Source: Thecamonas trahens ATCC 50062
Taxonomy: Eukaryota; Apusozoa; Apusomonadida; Apusomonadidae
Assembly (NCBI RefSeq): GCF_000142905.1
Contig: NW_013657664.1
Span: 361,172-425,171 of the forward strand
Direction of reading: 5' to 3'
DNA: 64,000 nucleotides
The translations under genes were made by a program, and so were the position numbers. The notes below the pieces were generated by a model. The model worked only from the letters and a program-made list of their open reading frames with translations. It made no database searches and was not told the DNA's origin. Position 1 is the stretch's first letter. Every line of letters begins with the position of its first letter. Below, piece by piece: positions 50,424 to 60,267 of the stretch.

Positions 50424-51697
50424 GCTCTCCCACTCGAGGCGACTGGAGTAGCTCGAAGTGAGACTGGGGAACGTGTTCGGATGCTGTTCGCGACAGGGAG
50501 GAGCCTCGACCGACAAAACACAAGCGAGGACCTCCGCGGCACGGTAAGCAAAATATTAGTAGCCACTCGGCGCGTCTATAAAGAGCCGCACCGATAAGGA
50601 AGTGAGGGTGAGTTGGCAGATAGGAACAGTATCATGGCCAAGTTGGATGGCTACAGAAAAAGGTCAGTGTGTCCCACCCGCGCCAGCCTCGCCGCAGTGG
50701 GCGCGTCATGCAGCATAGCAAAGCAAAGATGTAAGGGAAAAACTCCCAAACCAAGCACTCACATCCATGCCAGGCAATGCATTCCCCTCCAATTTGGACG
50801 CAGGGCGAGTGCACACGCGAAAGAAGGACGGGGGGGAGGGGGGGGGGGGCGCGAGTCAAAAAATATTGAAGCCCATCCTACAACGCCCCCCCTCCCCCGC
50901 AGTGGTGCGACCCTCCCTGCCACGCCGACCATGATAGGGGGCACGTGGCGAGCATTGAGCTGAAGCAGACATTAGCGGAGATGGCAGGGCTGCACGTTGC
51001 TTGGACTTGCACCTATACGCCATTCCACATCCCCTTCCACGGCTCAACAGCTCGTTGTCCACGCAGTGGAAGCGACAGCGGGCGAAAGGCGGAATATATA
51101 TACATATTCACCAACACAACGAGACAAGGCTGCAACCAGTTACCCGCAGTCACAGCTGGTGGCGGGAGGCGGCTTGGAGCGAGCCATCACGAGCATGGCA
51201 AGCCAAAATACAAGCCGAGGAAGGGGGGGGGGGGGGGGGGGACAGGGAGGGAAGGTCAGGGCGCGGAAGAACCGGAGCTTGACGGGTGGAAAAGGGGAGG
51301 GGGAGAGCGGGCGGGGGAAGGGGGGTGGGCAAAAGGGGGGGTTTCGGGCCGGCGAAGAAGGGGCGTTGGCTCAGGTTGGCTTGGGCGGGTGAGCGGAAGC
51401 AGGTGAAGGAAGGTTATGTAGGGAGGTGGGGCAAGGAGCACAGGGAACCAGGGTACGTACAGAGAGTTGGGAAGTTCCCCAACTGCAACGCGCTACTCTA
51501 GGCAACGAGTTGAGTCTACCACGGCTTGACGTGGGTCGTGTACCCCGCCGAAGGTGCAACGTCGCTTGGCTGCCAATTGAAGTCAAAAATTGCGGAGGCG
51601 ACATGCCGAAAACGGCAATTGGCAACACTCACTCAATTGGTTACGCGCTGGTGCACGTGGCTAATTCACGATATCCTCCGCATCATCTGTGTAATGA
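50424..51697. other. Long intergenic region with G-tracts and a lower-GC patch
   Basis: No supported gene in about 1.27 kb. It includes G homopolymers at about 50828-50850 and 51224-51241, a TATAAAG at about 50577-50583, and TATATATACATATTCACC near 51095. From about 51470 to 51700 there is a patch with visibly more A/T (for example GCTGCCAATTGAAGTCAAAAATTGC). The open frames here lack family signatures. Confidence 0.5.
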
Positions 51698-52663
51698 CTA
51701 CTCTCCGTCGTCAAAGCTCAGTAGGTGTGCGGCATGGCCCGGCGGGGGTGCCTTGCGCTTGCGGCGCTTCTTGCGCGTGCTCGCCCCACCCGTGACGCTC
51801 TGACAAGTGGTATCGCGAGAATTGGCAGTAGTTGGCTCGCTCATCTCAGCCAGGTCACGGGCGTGGTCAACGGCGTTGACTCGCTTGCGTTTGCGGCTCG
51901 ACGTGGCAGATAGGACCGAGTCTTGGGCAGGTCGCGGGGCGGGCGACGGCAGCGCCGAGGCTGATGCACGCCGCGCAGACCGCGCCTCGAGCACAGCGCG
52001 CGCCTGGGCAGAAATGGGTCCGGCCGGGCGATCCTCAGTGGAGGCACCGACGGGCGAGTCATCGCCGGCGGCGGCGGCGACGACGGCAGCAATCTCGGCG
52101 GGCGAGTAGCCCTGGGCAACAAGCTCATCGAGGTTGGCAACGGCTGGCCCTTGAGTGGCGTACTTGGACGATGCAGCGGTGGTCCCGGGCCGGGCGCCCT
52201 CGCGGTCCTGCGCCTTGCGCGCCTTGGGCCCGCGCGTCATCGACGCTGCTGACGCCGTCGGATCGAGCACCACCGTCCGCGCCCGCGCCTGCCGCGGTCC
52301 GCCCGCCGCCAACTTGTCGACGCCTCCAAGAGGCGTCGGCGCTCCACCGGCAGCGCCAAACAGGGCCCCGAGCGACGACGAGTCGACGACGGCATGGCGC
52401 CCTCCGCTTCTTCCGCCGCTTCCGCCACCTGCGGCTCGCGCCTCCCGCCGCTGCGCCTCGGCGCGTGCCTTTAGCACGCTCTCGTCCTCCTTGCTACCAA
52501 GAGCCTGGGCGACGGAGCCCTGCAGAAACTTGGGCAGCGCATGGTTGTAGCGGATGGCCATGCCTCCGCCTCGCCTCCCGCCCCCACGGCCTCGTCCACC
52601 GCCACGCCCGCCGCCGCGTCCACCCCGGCCACGCGAGCCCAGCCCGTGTCGGCCCTTTGCCAT
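51698..52663 (-). CDS. KIAA1143-like (DUF4604) protein with RGG-rich N-terminus
   Basis: 321 residues. An N-terminal Arg/Gly block (RGRGGRGGGRGGGRGRGGGR) is followed by IRYNHALPKFLQGSVAQALG, which resembles the V-Y-x-x-P-x-x-P-x-F-L start of the KIAA1143/DUF4604 family. The C-terminus ends KKRRKRKAPPPGHAAHLLSF, followed by acidic residues, like the family's terminal LLSF-DNE. Between these is an Ala-rich, poorly conserved region about twice the human length, with a short UBA-like helix (ELVAQGYSPAEIAAVVAAA). Family members are small nuclear proteins of unknown role; RGG boxes suggest RNA contact. The match rests on the two ends only. Confidence 0.68.
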   Translation of the reverse strand: MAKGRHGLGSRGRGGRGGGRGGGRGRGGGRRGGGMAIRYNHALPKFLQGSVAQALGSKEDESVLKARAEAQRREARAAGGGSGGRSGGRHAVVDSSSLGALFGAAGGAPTPLGGVDKLAAGGPRQARARTVVLDPTASAASMTRGPKARKAQDREGARPGTTAASSKYATQGPAVANLDELVAQGYSPAEIAAVVAAAAGDDSPVGASTEDRPAGPISAQARAVLEARSARRASASALPSPAPRPAQDSVLSATSSRKRKRVNAVDHARDLAEMSEPTTANSRDTTCQSVTGGASTRKKRRKRKAPPPGHAAHLLSFDDGE

Positions 52664-53183
52664 GGCTATTGTGTCTGTTCGCTGTGGAAGTGAGAGTGGA
52701 GTGGTTGCGCCTGTGGCTGTGGCTATGTGCTGGGGGCGACGTGGGCATGGTTGTGGTCGGCGGACACAGCGCTTGGCAGACTCCGTGGTGGGTGCCGAGC
52801 TCGATCACCAGTCTCATGCTCAGACATGTAGGACTGATCAAGCCCTCTGCGCATTCCTCGACCATGACCAGTCATCTCGACTGAGTAGACTGGCCTAGAC
52901 CGGGCTATCTGCCATGTGTAGTCCTCTTCCTTGTCGCTAGATCTAGCGATCGCGGCGGGCGGGCGGGCGGCGGGCGGGCGGGCGGCGGGCGACATGCGAC
53001 GCGGCTGGGCAACCACATCCTCATGGCGAATGGATGTGTGCGATGAGCTTGAAAGCAGCGCGTGCTTGCAAATCAATGCCTATCAACCTGGTGGTAGTGT
53101 GGTAGCGCACCACATCACATCAGGTCGTGTCGGTTCATGTCGTGAGTGTGATGTGGGCCTGGCGGCCATCTCTGTGAGTGGCA
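52664..53183. other. Divergent intergenic region with GGGC repeats
   Basis: 520 bp between two divergent genes. It contains a GGCGGGC tandem array at about 52955-52990 that could form G-quadruplexes, and a palindromic CTAGATCTAG at about 52937-52946. No gene is supported. Confidence 0.55.
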
Positions 53184-53660
53184 ATGCTTAATGTGGGCTG
53201 TGTGTATGTGAGGGGGGAGGGGGGGGGGGAGACAGTGGGGTGGCGGTCGACGGGACGGCGTGGCAGACCCGGCACAGATGGGAAGTACAGCCACGACCAG
53301 CCCCACCCACCCGCCCCCCTCGACCTCACCTGCAACCGCAACCATTCCTCTCCTGTCCTTCTGTTCTCCTGTTCCTCCTCGTCCACGACCCTCCACCGGA
53401 ACCCCCCCCCCTACCCCCCCCCCCCCCCCCCCACCCTGTCTGTCCGCATACAGGTGGCTGACGCGGTCAAGACCCTCCGGGCGGCAGGTGAGACGACCGT
53501 CGAGAGTCTCATAGAGCGGCTATGTGGTAAGCTCGGCATAGCCCCGCCCGACTCGCACGAGTATGGCATCCTCTATCTGCCACAGGCTCGCTGGCTCATC
53601 GACTCGCGTACTCTGGCGGTCGAAGGCGTATTGACAGCCAGTGATGGCGGTGGTGGCGGT

Positions 53661-53693
<33 letters not shown>

Positions 53694-55862
53694 GGTGGTG
53701 GCGGTGGCGGTGGCGGTCATGACGGCGCTTCCGGAAGCAGCAGAGGCTTACCGCCGCGAGGTGCTGCGCTCGAGTTTCGGCGCAGGGGCTACTTTGAGTT
53801 CTGCTTCTTTGCCATTCCCGAGCCGCCGCCGTTGGATCTGATTGTGGCATCGCGGGCGGAGCTGGCAGCCATGTCGGCCCGCACCGTCGCTCGGCTCGTC
53901 CCCAATCCGCCGCCGCAGCGGACGTCATCGCGGCTCGATCACGACGTCCTGGTCAACGAGCAGCCATCGGCGTCGCACATATGCGTTGAGTTTGCCGCAG
54001 CAACAGCCGCCTTTATCTCTGCCCGCTGGGTCGTCTCGCCCATCATCGGCGTCAAGCTCATGGCCATTCTGCTGCAGCTTCGCGCCCCGCTAGCGGCGAC
54101 CGACAGCCTCACCGCGGACCGGCGTGCTGCGCTCGAGCTCGCACTCGCCTCGCCATCGCTTGCGCCGGCATACCTCCGCAAAAAGTCTGCCAATGTCGAC
54201 CCGGCGGTCGTTTTCAACCTGCAGCGTTCCAAGGCCACTACGTCGCCGGACGCCCTGCGCGCCGAGTTTGTTAAGGCCATGATGTACTCGCCCGACTTTG
54301 GCGTCGAGTTCTTCCCAGTCTCCATCTACTACACCACCGAGTCGGTGGTCAACGTCACCACCCTCCGCACCCGCATCCTCGGTGTCTCGCGCAACGGCAT
54401 CACCGTCCACTCGTCGCGATCGCGCAAGCAGCTCGAGGCCTACCCACTTCTCGCCATCGGCGCCGTCGAGACCCGCAACGACAAGTTTGCCATCGACGTT
54501 GGCTCCGACGCCAAGCTCGTCGGCCGCTGTGACGGCCCCGACGTCCATCGCCTTGCCGCTGCCCTCGAGTTTTACCTCGGCTGCGCCGCCCGGCTGATGG
54601 GCGACTCGCGCGCTGGTGCAAGCTCCGCTACAGCCCGCAGTCCGACTCGCGCTGGTCAGGGGCCGGCGCTGTCGTCCGCGCCGCGATCACGGCTCTCGGC
54701 TGGCCCGCTTGCTGCTGTCGAGCGTATGTCGCTCCAGTCGAGCACCGACTACCGCGACGAAGCCGTCGATGTCGTCGTCTTCTCGGTCTTTCCTTTCCGT
54801 CCGTCGCTTGGCGACGAGCTTGCCTTCTCGCCAGGCGACGCCATTGTCCTCCTTGAGTCGTTTGATGATGGGTGGGGCCTTGGCACTCTCCGCAGCGGCG
54901 TTGAGGGCATGTTCCCGCTCTCCTACACGACCCCGTCACCGCAGCTCCCGGCGTCTATCCGGACAAGGCTGCTGCGGACCGGCGCGTTTATCACAAAGCC
55001 TGCTGCCGCTCGCGCCACTGTCGGCGGGGCGGCAGCTACGTCTGCCGCCAAAGCCAAGCCGGATCGCAATCGCAACCCACATGGCAAGGCGCCGCCGCCG
55101 GCCAAGCCGGCCAAGACCAAGTCGCAGCCGCAGCCCAAGACTCAGGCGTCGCCGCTGTCGTCCACGCCGCCGGTCGTCGTTGCTTTCCGGCCCGGCCGCA
55201 AGACATCCATGATGGGCCGCGGCGTTGCAGACTCGGCGCGGGCTGCGTCTCCGGCCCTGGAGCTTTCGTCAACAGCCTCGACGTCTGTTGCGTTTCGTCG
55301 CGACCGACAGTCGTCGATCCACTTGGCTGGACGGCCGTCCGCTGCCAACTCGGTCGGCCCGCCGCCGCTATTGGGCAAAGGCCTGCAGGTACCAGCCCCC
55401 CAAAGGCACGACCAAAGCGCGGTTGCCTCGGCGCAGCGTGCCTCCGAACCGGAGCTTGCCATTCCCGAGCCGATCTCGATGTCCGAGGCCGAGCTCGACT
55501 CGGTCCTCGTGCTCATCGAGACTCGGGTCCGTGAGGATTCGGCTACCTCGGATTCGGGGCGCGGTGAGAGCGGCGGCGACGAAGCGGCGGGCCTCGACGT
55601 CAATTGGGAGCCGAGTGTGGAGCTCGCGCTCGACAGCGCGTTTGTCGACAACGATTGGGGCAACGAGCTCGCTTCATCGCCGCACACCCTCTGGGCGCCG
55701 TCTGCAGAGTCAGCTGTCTCGTTTGCCTCGCTCGACGCCGACGCTGCCCTCGCCACCGTCGAGTCGAGCTCGGTCGACGGCGCGCCCAACGACGCGCTGG
55801 CGGCGCTCGACGCGCTCATGGTCGAGTTTGACGACATCAGCAGTCTCAACTCGTTTATTTGA
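53184..55862 (+). CDS. FERM and SH3 domain protein
   Basis: Exon 1 is proposed as 53184-53207 (MLNVGCVY); exon 2 is 53454-55862, after an intron ending in a C homopolymer and ACAG (810 residues). FERM F1: VADAVKTLRAAGETTVESLI. F2/F3: VFNLQRSKATTSPDALRAEF, FGVEFFPVSIYYTTE, GISRNG-like ITVHSSRSRKQLEAYPL. An SH3 domain follows (DVVVFSVFPFRPSLGDELAF, DDGWGLGTLRSGVEGMFPLS). A run of about 26 Gly sits between F1 and F2. The tail is Pro/Lys-rich, then acidic. FERM domains bind membrane lipids and receptor tails, so this protein probably links membrane and actin. Only exon 1 is uncertain; its donor is GTGAGG. Confidence 0.82.
53643..53718 (+). repeat. (GGTGGC)n repeat encoding polyglycine
   Basis: A nearly pure hexamer array in frame within the FERM gene, giving about 25 consecutive glycines between FERM subdomains. 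It is likely length-variable between strains. Confidence 0.95.
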
Positions 55863-56826
55863 TCAGCGCACGCACGCGCTCCACCTCTACACCAAGCTCG
55901 TTGCCCAGCGCCGCCGCCGCGCTCGCCTCCATCGCCGGTGTCACGTACTCGGCTTCGAGCGCCGCCAGCTGCGCCGCAGCCTCTGGTGCCAACCCGTCGC
56001 GCGCATCTCCAGCCGCTCCATACAACTTGATCAGCTCTGCCGGGACAGGCGCATAGCCTGGTGAAGAGTAGTGCAGCAGCACGCTCATCATGTACCCGGC
56101 GTAGAGCGTGAGCGTCAGCGAGTACAGCGCGAGACCGCACGCGAGCCGGCTGTCATCGTCGCCGCCATCAGGCACCACGTTAAAAGGCTGGCACACGGAG
56201 CCATCCTCGGCAGTACTCGGAGTGTCAGCAACAAGAAGAGGCGCCGCCGCAGCGCTCGACATCGCGCCGTGCCACAGGCCGGCGGCCACCGCGGACGCGG
56301 CGTCGACGATGGCGCCGCACGGGCCAATAAGGGCAAGGACGTCGAGCCGGGCCGGCGGGCGAAGCGCCAGCCATGGACACACCTCGGTCAAGTCGTCGAC
56401 GTCGACGCCCACGCAAACTTGGCGGATATGCAACAGTGTCTGCTCAGCCACCTGGCGTGTCATGTCCCCCCAAACCTCGTCAGGGAGCTCAGCCACAAAC
56501 TCGGCCACAGTCGCGCTGTGGAGGCCATACGTCCGTGCGACGCCACCACGGATCACCGCACTTGCGGCATCCAGCACATACTGCCACGGCTTGCTGTCGA
56601 ACACCTTGCGCACAGCACTCTCCGCACTCTCGTCCATACCTGCTGCAAGAGCAAGTGTGGTGAGGTGGTGGTCATCCAAGCGCTGCAGAGCGCCGGGAAG
56701 CGTCGCGCGCCACAATGTCGTCGCCGCCAGGATCGACGGGCAAGACTGCCTCTCGCGAGTGCTGGAGACCCAGGTGTGGGAGGCTGTGACGGTCGAGGTC
56801 ACGATGGTGCCGTACCTCAACTCGAG
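55855..56826 (-). CDS. Unrecognised protein with hydrophobic segments, start unresolved
   Basis: The frame is open from 56826 down to 55855 and looks coding throughout (VRKVFDSKPWQYVLDAASAV, LPDEVWGDMTRQVAEQTLL, VPAELIKLYGAAGDARDGLA). The first ATG is at 56637 (MDESAESAVRKV, 260 residues), yet about 60 coding-like codons precede it. A further in-frame ATG at about 56908 is separated from them by one TAG (56829-56827). One strong hydrophobic segment (LACGLALYSLTLTLYAGYMM) and a weaker one suggest a membrane protein. Its stop overlaps the FERM gene's stop by 8 bp. I do not recognise the family. A missing exon, a sequence error or a real nonsense mutation could explain the start. Confidence 0.6.
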   Translation of the reverse strand, partial: LELRYGTIVTSTVTASHTWVSSTRERQSCPSILAATTLWRATLPGALQRLDDHHLTTLALAAGMDESAESAVRKVFDSKPWQYVLDAASAVIRGGVARTYGLHSATVAEFVAELPDEVWGDMTRQVAEQTLLHIRQVCVGVDVDDLTEVCPWLALRPPARLDVLALIGPCGAIVDAASAVAAGLWHGAMSSAAAAPLLVADTPSTAEDGSVCQPFNVVPDGGDDDSRLACGLALYSLTLTLYAGYMMSVLLHYSSPGYAPVPAELIKLYGAAGDARDGLAPEAAAQLAALEAEYVTPAMEASAAAALGNELGVEVERVRALIK

Positions 56827-56978
56827 CTATGTCACGGCATCATGTGCGCGCGATGCCGGCATGACGTCTGCAGGCCGACGCGGCGCAGTGAGCACCAGGA
56901 CCGGCACGGCCGCCGCCGTCATCGTCACACTGTGTTTGCTATTGCTAGCGTGGGTGGCGAGTACTGCCGTGGCCGCGG

Positions 56979-59547
56979 TCATGCCGACTCGACCGACTCG
57001 CCCGACGACGAGCTGTCGGCCATCCCGGCGTCGTTGCCCTCCTCGTCGATGCGAGCAACTTCGAGAAATACAGCCTCCAGAGACTCCATGGCCAGCTGGA
57101 TGTCGTGGATGCCGAGCGACTTCTTGCGCTTCTCCAGCGCCTTGAGGAAGCGCGACATGTGCGAGAGCTGGCTGCGCGGGATCTTAAACGAGAGCTGGGC
57201 ATCGTCGCGGGCCGAGGCCGGTGGCTCATCTGACTCGCTCGCGTCCGACTCGTCCAGCTCGACACCGGGCAGGCGGTCGCGGACAAACTCAGCAATGTCG
57301 CCGAGCTTGCCGGCGCGGGTGACGAGGGTGACGCGGTAGCCGGTGCCAAACTGGTTCTTGAGGCGGAGCGAGGTGCCGGCGGTGGACAGCTGGCCGCCCG
57401 ACATGATGGCGATGCGGTCACCAAGGACGTCGGCCTCGTCCATGGCGTGTGTGGTGAGGATGATGACGCGCCCAGCCTTTTTGGCCTGGATGAGGTTCCA
57501 GACCTGGCGGCGCGAGACCGGGTCCATGCCGGTTGTCGGCTCGTCGAGGAGAACAATGCGCGGGTCGGCGACAAAGGCAATGGCCGTCGAGAGGCGACGG
57601 CGCATGCCGCCCGAGTACGCGCCCGATGGCAGGTCTCCGGCGGCAACGAGGTCGACGTCGGCGAGGCGAGCCTCGACCTCGTCGGCAATGTCTTCGTGAG
57701 GCACACCCTTGAGCCCAGCGTAGAGCTCGAGGTGCTCACGGCCGGTGAGCTCGCCCCAGAGGATGTCGTGCTGGGGGCAGACGCCCATGACGGCACGGAT
57801 CTGGGCCATGCCGGTCACGATCGAGTGGCCAAAGATGCGGGCGTCGCCGCCGGTAGGCGCAAACAGGCCCTGCAGCATGTGGACGGTTGTCGACTTGCCG
57901 GCGCCGTTGTGGCCGAGGAGGGCGACAAGCGAGTTTTCCTCAACGTGGAACGAGAGGCCGTCGACGGCCTTGAACTCGCGCTTGCGGACCCAGCAGCATC
58001 CGCCGCGCTTCGAGTACGTCTTTGCAAGTCAAAGAGCGCGACGGCAGTCGACGATGGGAACGTCTTGTTGCGGGCCATCTCGTACTCGGCGCGGACGGTC
58101 GGATCGCGGCGGGCGTAGTAGTCGTCGCGCTCGCGAACAGCGGCCGTGGCTGCACCGGCGTCAACAGGCAGACCACGCCAGTACGAGCGGGTGAACGGAA
58201 AGTAGAACGGGCGGGAGACGCCGTAAACCGACGGCAGCACATTGTCCAGGTACCAGGTGAGGAAGCAAAAGAAGAAAAAGTCTGCAATGAGCCACTCGTA
58301 GACCGAGACAAGCGCAAAGTCGGCGTTGGAGCTACGCTCCGACCACGACATGCCGTTGTCATCGGCGTCGTCCGACTGCGCCGAGATGTCGGCAATGCCC
58401 TTGGAGAGGAGCACAAAGGGGAGGAATGAGAAGAGGACCTTGTACAGCCGGGCGGTCGACGGGGCGTACACCAGTTGCTGGAAGCCCTGCACAATGATGC
58501 CCAGCAGAAAGATGACAAAGCCGAGCGAGGTCGCCGTCCGCGAGTTGGAGACAAGCGTGGAGAGGACAAACGAAAGCGGGACCATGGCGAGCGAGAAGAG
58601 GAGAAAGAGGAAAAGTAGGTGCCAAAGTCGTTGGCGAGGAAGAACTTGAACTGGAACACCGCGCCCGCAATGACGAGGACAAGGACCGAGATCAGGTTCG
58701 ACGCCGCGTTGAAGAGCAGCCACGAGAGCCAGTACGACGACGACTTGAGGCCCATGATGTTCATGCCCTCGCGAAGCTTGGCCTCCTTCTCGGCCACTAC
58801 CCGCCCGAGTTGGATGACAAAGTTGAACATGAGCGCTGCAAAGAAGAATGCCGGTCCGAGCTCGCCCACCACGTCGTACGAGATGAGTTCCGGGTGCGCA
58901 AACGGGAGTAGGTCGACCCGGTACTCGAGCCCCGGGTTGCCTGACAGCTCCTCCATCAGCGCCCGCTCCACAGCAGCCTGCATCGGCAGCAGCGTGTACT
59001 CGGTCGGGTCGATGGGAAAGCCAAACGAAGTCGTTTCGGTGTAGTTGTACTGGATGGCGTAGCCGACAGTCCGCAATCCGGTCCCGGCATCAGTGGTCAC
59101 GTTGAAGATGTACCCGCCCTGCGTCGAGTTGCGATTGACGTTGAGGTAGTCATCCATGGCATCCGGTGAGGCAAAGGAGCGGACTTCGCTGCTTGGAATG
59201 CTAAATCGGGACTGGATGCGGGCGACGACGGCGGGAGCAATGACGGCCTCGTTGGAGGTGTACACGAGAGAGAGACACGGGCCAGTACTGGCATCGCCTA
59301 GAATACAGCGCGGATACGACTGAAAGGGAATGCGATCAGGAGACCTCTCCACCTTGAGCAACTTGTCCAGCCGAGCATTCGCCTGCAGCGCAAACTGGAG
59401 CACAAAGAGAAGAACAACAAAGACTAGAGGCACAATGGCCTGCACCACTGTCGACCGGAGGTTCCGCTTGGCGAGGATAGCGTTCTTACGGAGAAGCAAC
59501 CGCGTCTGCTGCACACGCGTAGCCACACCCTCCTTGAACGACTCCAT
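56979..59547 (-). CDS. ABCA-type ABC half-transporter, frame broken twice
   Basis: Three frame segments make one protein of about 856 residues, starting MESFKEGVATRVQQTRLLLR. Segment 1 has the first transmembrane helix (AIVPLVFVVLLFVLQFAL), a large lumenal loop with N-x-S/T sites, and further helices. Segment 2 has the remaining helices (SLGFVIFLLGIIVQGFQQLV). Segment 3 is one nucleotide-binding domain: VDGLSFHVEENSLVALLGHN with Walker A GHNGAGKST, signature YSGGMRRRLS, Walker B IVLLDEPTTGMDP and TTHAMDEAD. Breaks lie at four T (58611-58614) and three A (58021-58023), each one base short. One membrane domain plus one ATPase domain implies a dimer. ABCA proteins move lipids. Confidence 0.9.
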
Positions 59548-59669
59548 GGTAGTATGTGTGAGGGGGGGAGGGGGGAGGGAGGAGGGGGAGGAGTGAGTAC
59601 CTTTGTTGGGGGGCGGCGGTGGTGGGGCGGAGGGCGCGGGGGGAAGAGTGGCGACAGCCATGATCGGTC

Positions 59670-59769
59670 NNNNNNNNNNNNNNNNNNNNNNNNNNNNNNN
59701 NNNNNNNNNNNNNNNNNNNNNNNNNNNNNNNNNNNNNNNNNNNNNNNNNNNNNNNNNNNNNNNNNNNNN
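59670..59769. other. Assembly gap (100 N)
   Basis: Exactly 100 N, the usual placeholder for a gap of unknown length. It lies upstream of the ABCA-type gene, whose alternative N-terminus (MAVATLPPAPSAPPPP) begins 7 bp away. Confidence 0.99.
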
Positions 59770-60267
59770 CGCTCGTAGGCAAGTATCGGGGCCGGCTTTT
59801 TTGCAGTTATGCGCAAACAGATACGCTGTAGATCACTAGTGCACCCTCTCCTTCGACGCAGTCGACGTACATTCATCCATCTAGTGCTACTAGAGACTAT
59901 ACATACCTCGGTATCGGCAACACTATCCTCGCACATACATACTTCTTTTCATCCTCATATCCATACATATTCATATACACACATCCTCAAATAGCATACA
60001 CATCTATATATATATACACATATACTTGATATATATATACATATATATACATACATATATCTAGAGATATATGTCTTATGTATATATATTTATATATAGA
60101 CATATATAGACATAGAGATATATCTATACATACACCCATACACACATACACATATATATATATACATACATATATACACATATATATAGAGATATATACA
60201 CACATATATATATATGTTATATATGGGTCTAGGTGGGGGTAGGTGACAACACAGGACTTGGGGGGTC
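59770..60267. other. Intergenic region beside the gap, AT-rich
   Basis: No gene is supported. The first 200 bp are mixed; the rest is the AT-rich simple-sequence island listed separately, followed by 40 bp of G-rich sequence before the PIG-Y gene. Confidence 0.6.
59980..60226 (+). repeat. AT-rich TA/CA/TATATAC simple-sequence island
   Basis: About 250 bp made almost entirely of TATATA, CATATA and CATACA units, with occasional AGAGATATAT blocks, in a window otherwise well over 60 percent G+C. The units are irregular, so this is a degenerate microsatellite rather than a satellite array. Confidence 0.95.

Noticed and set aside
56071-57339. Plus-strand open frames, one with a good hydrophobic helix (TAAAVIVTLCLLLLAWVAST)
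   Set aside because: They run antisense to both the membrane protein at 55855 and the ABC transporter, whose frames are better supported. The helix comes from the complement of an Ala/Val-rich stretch.
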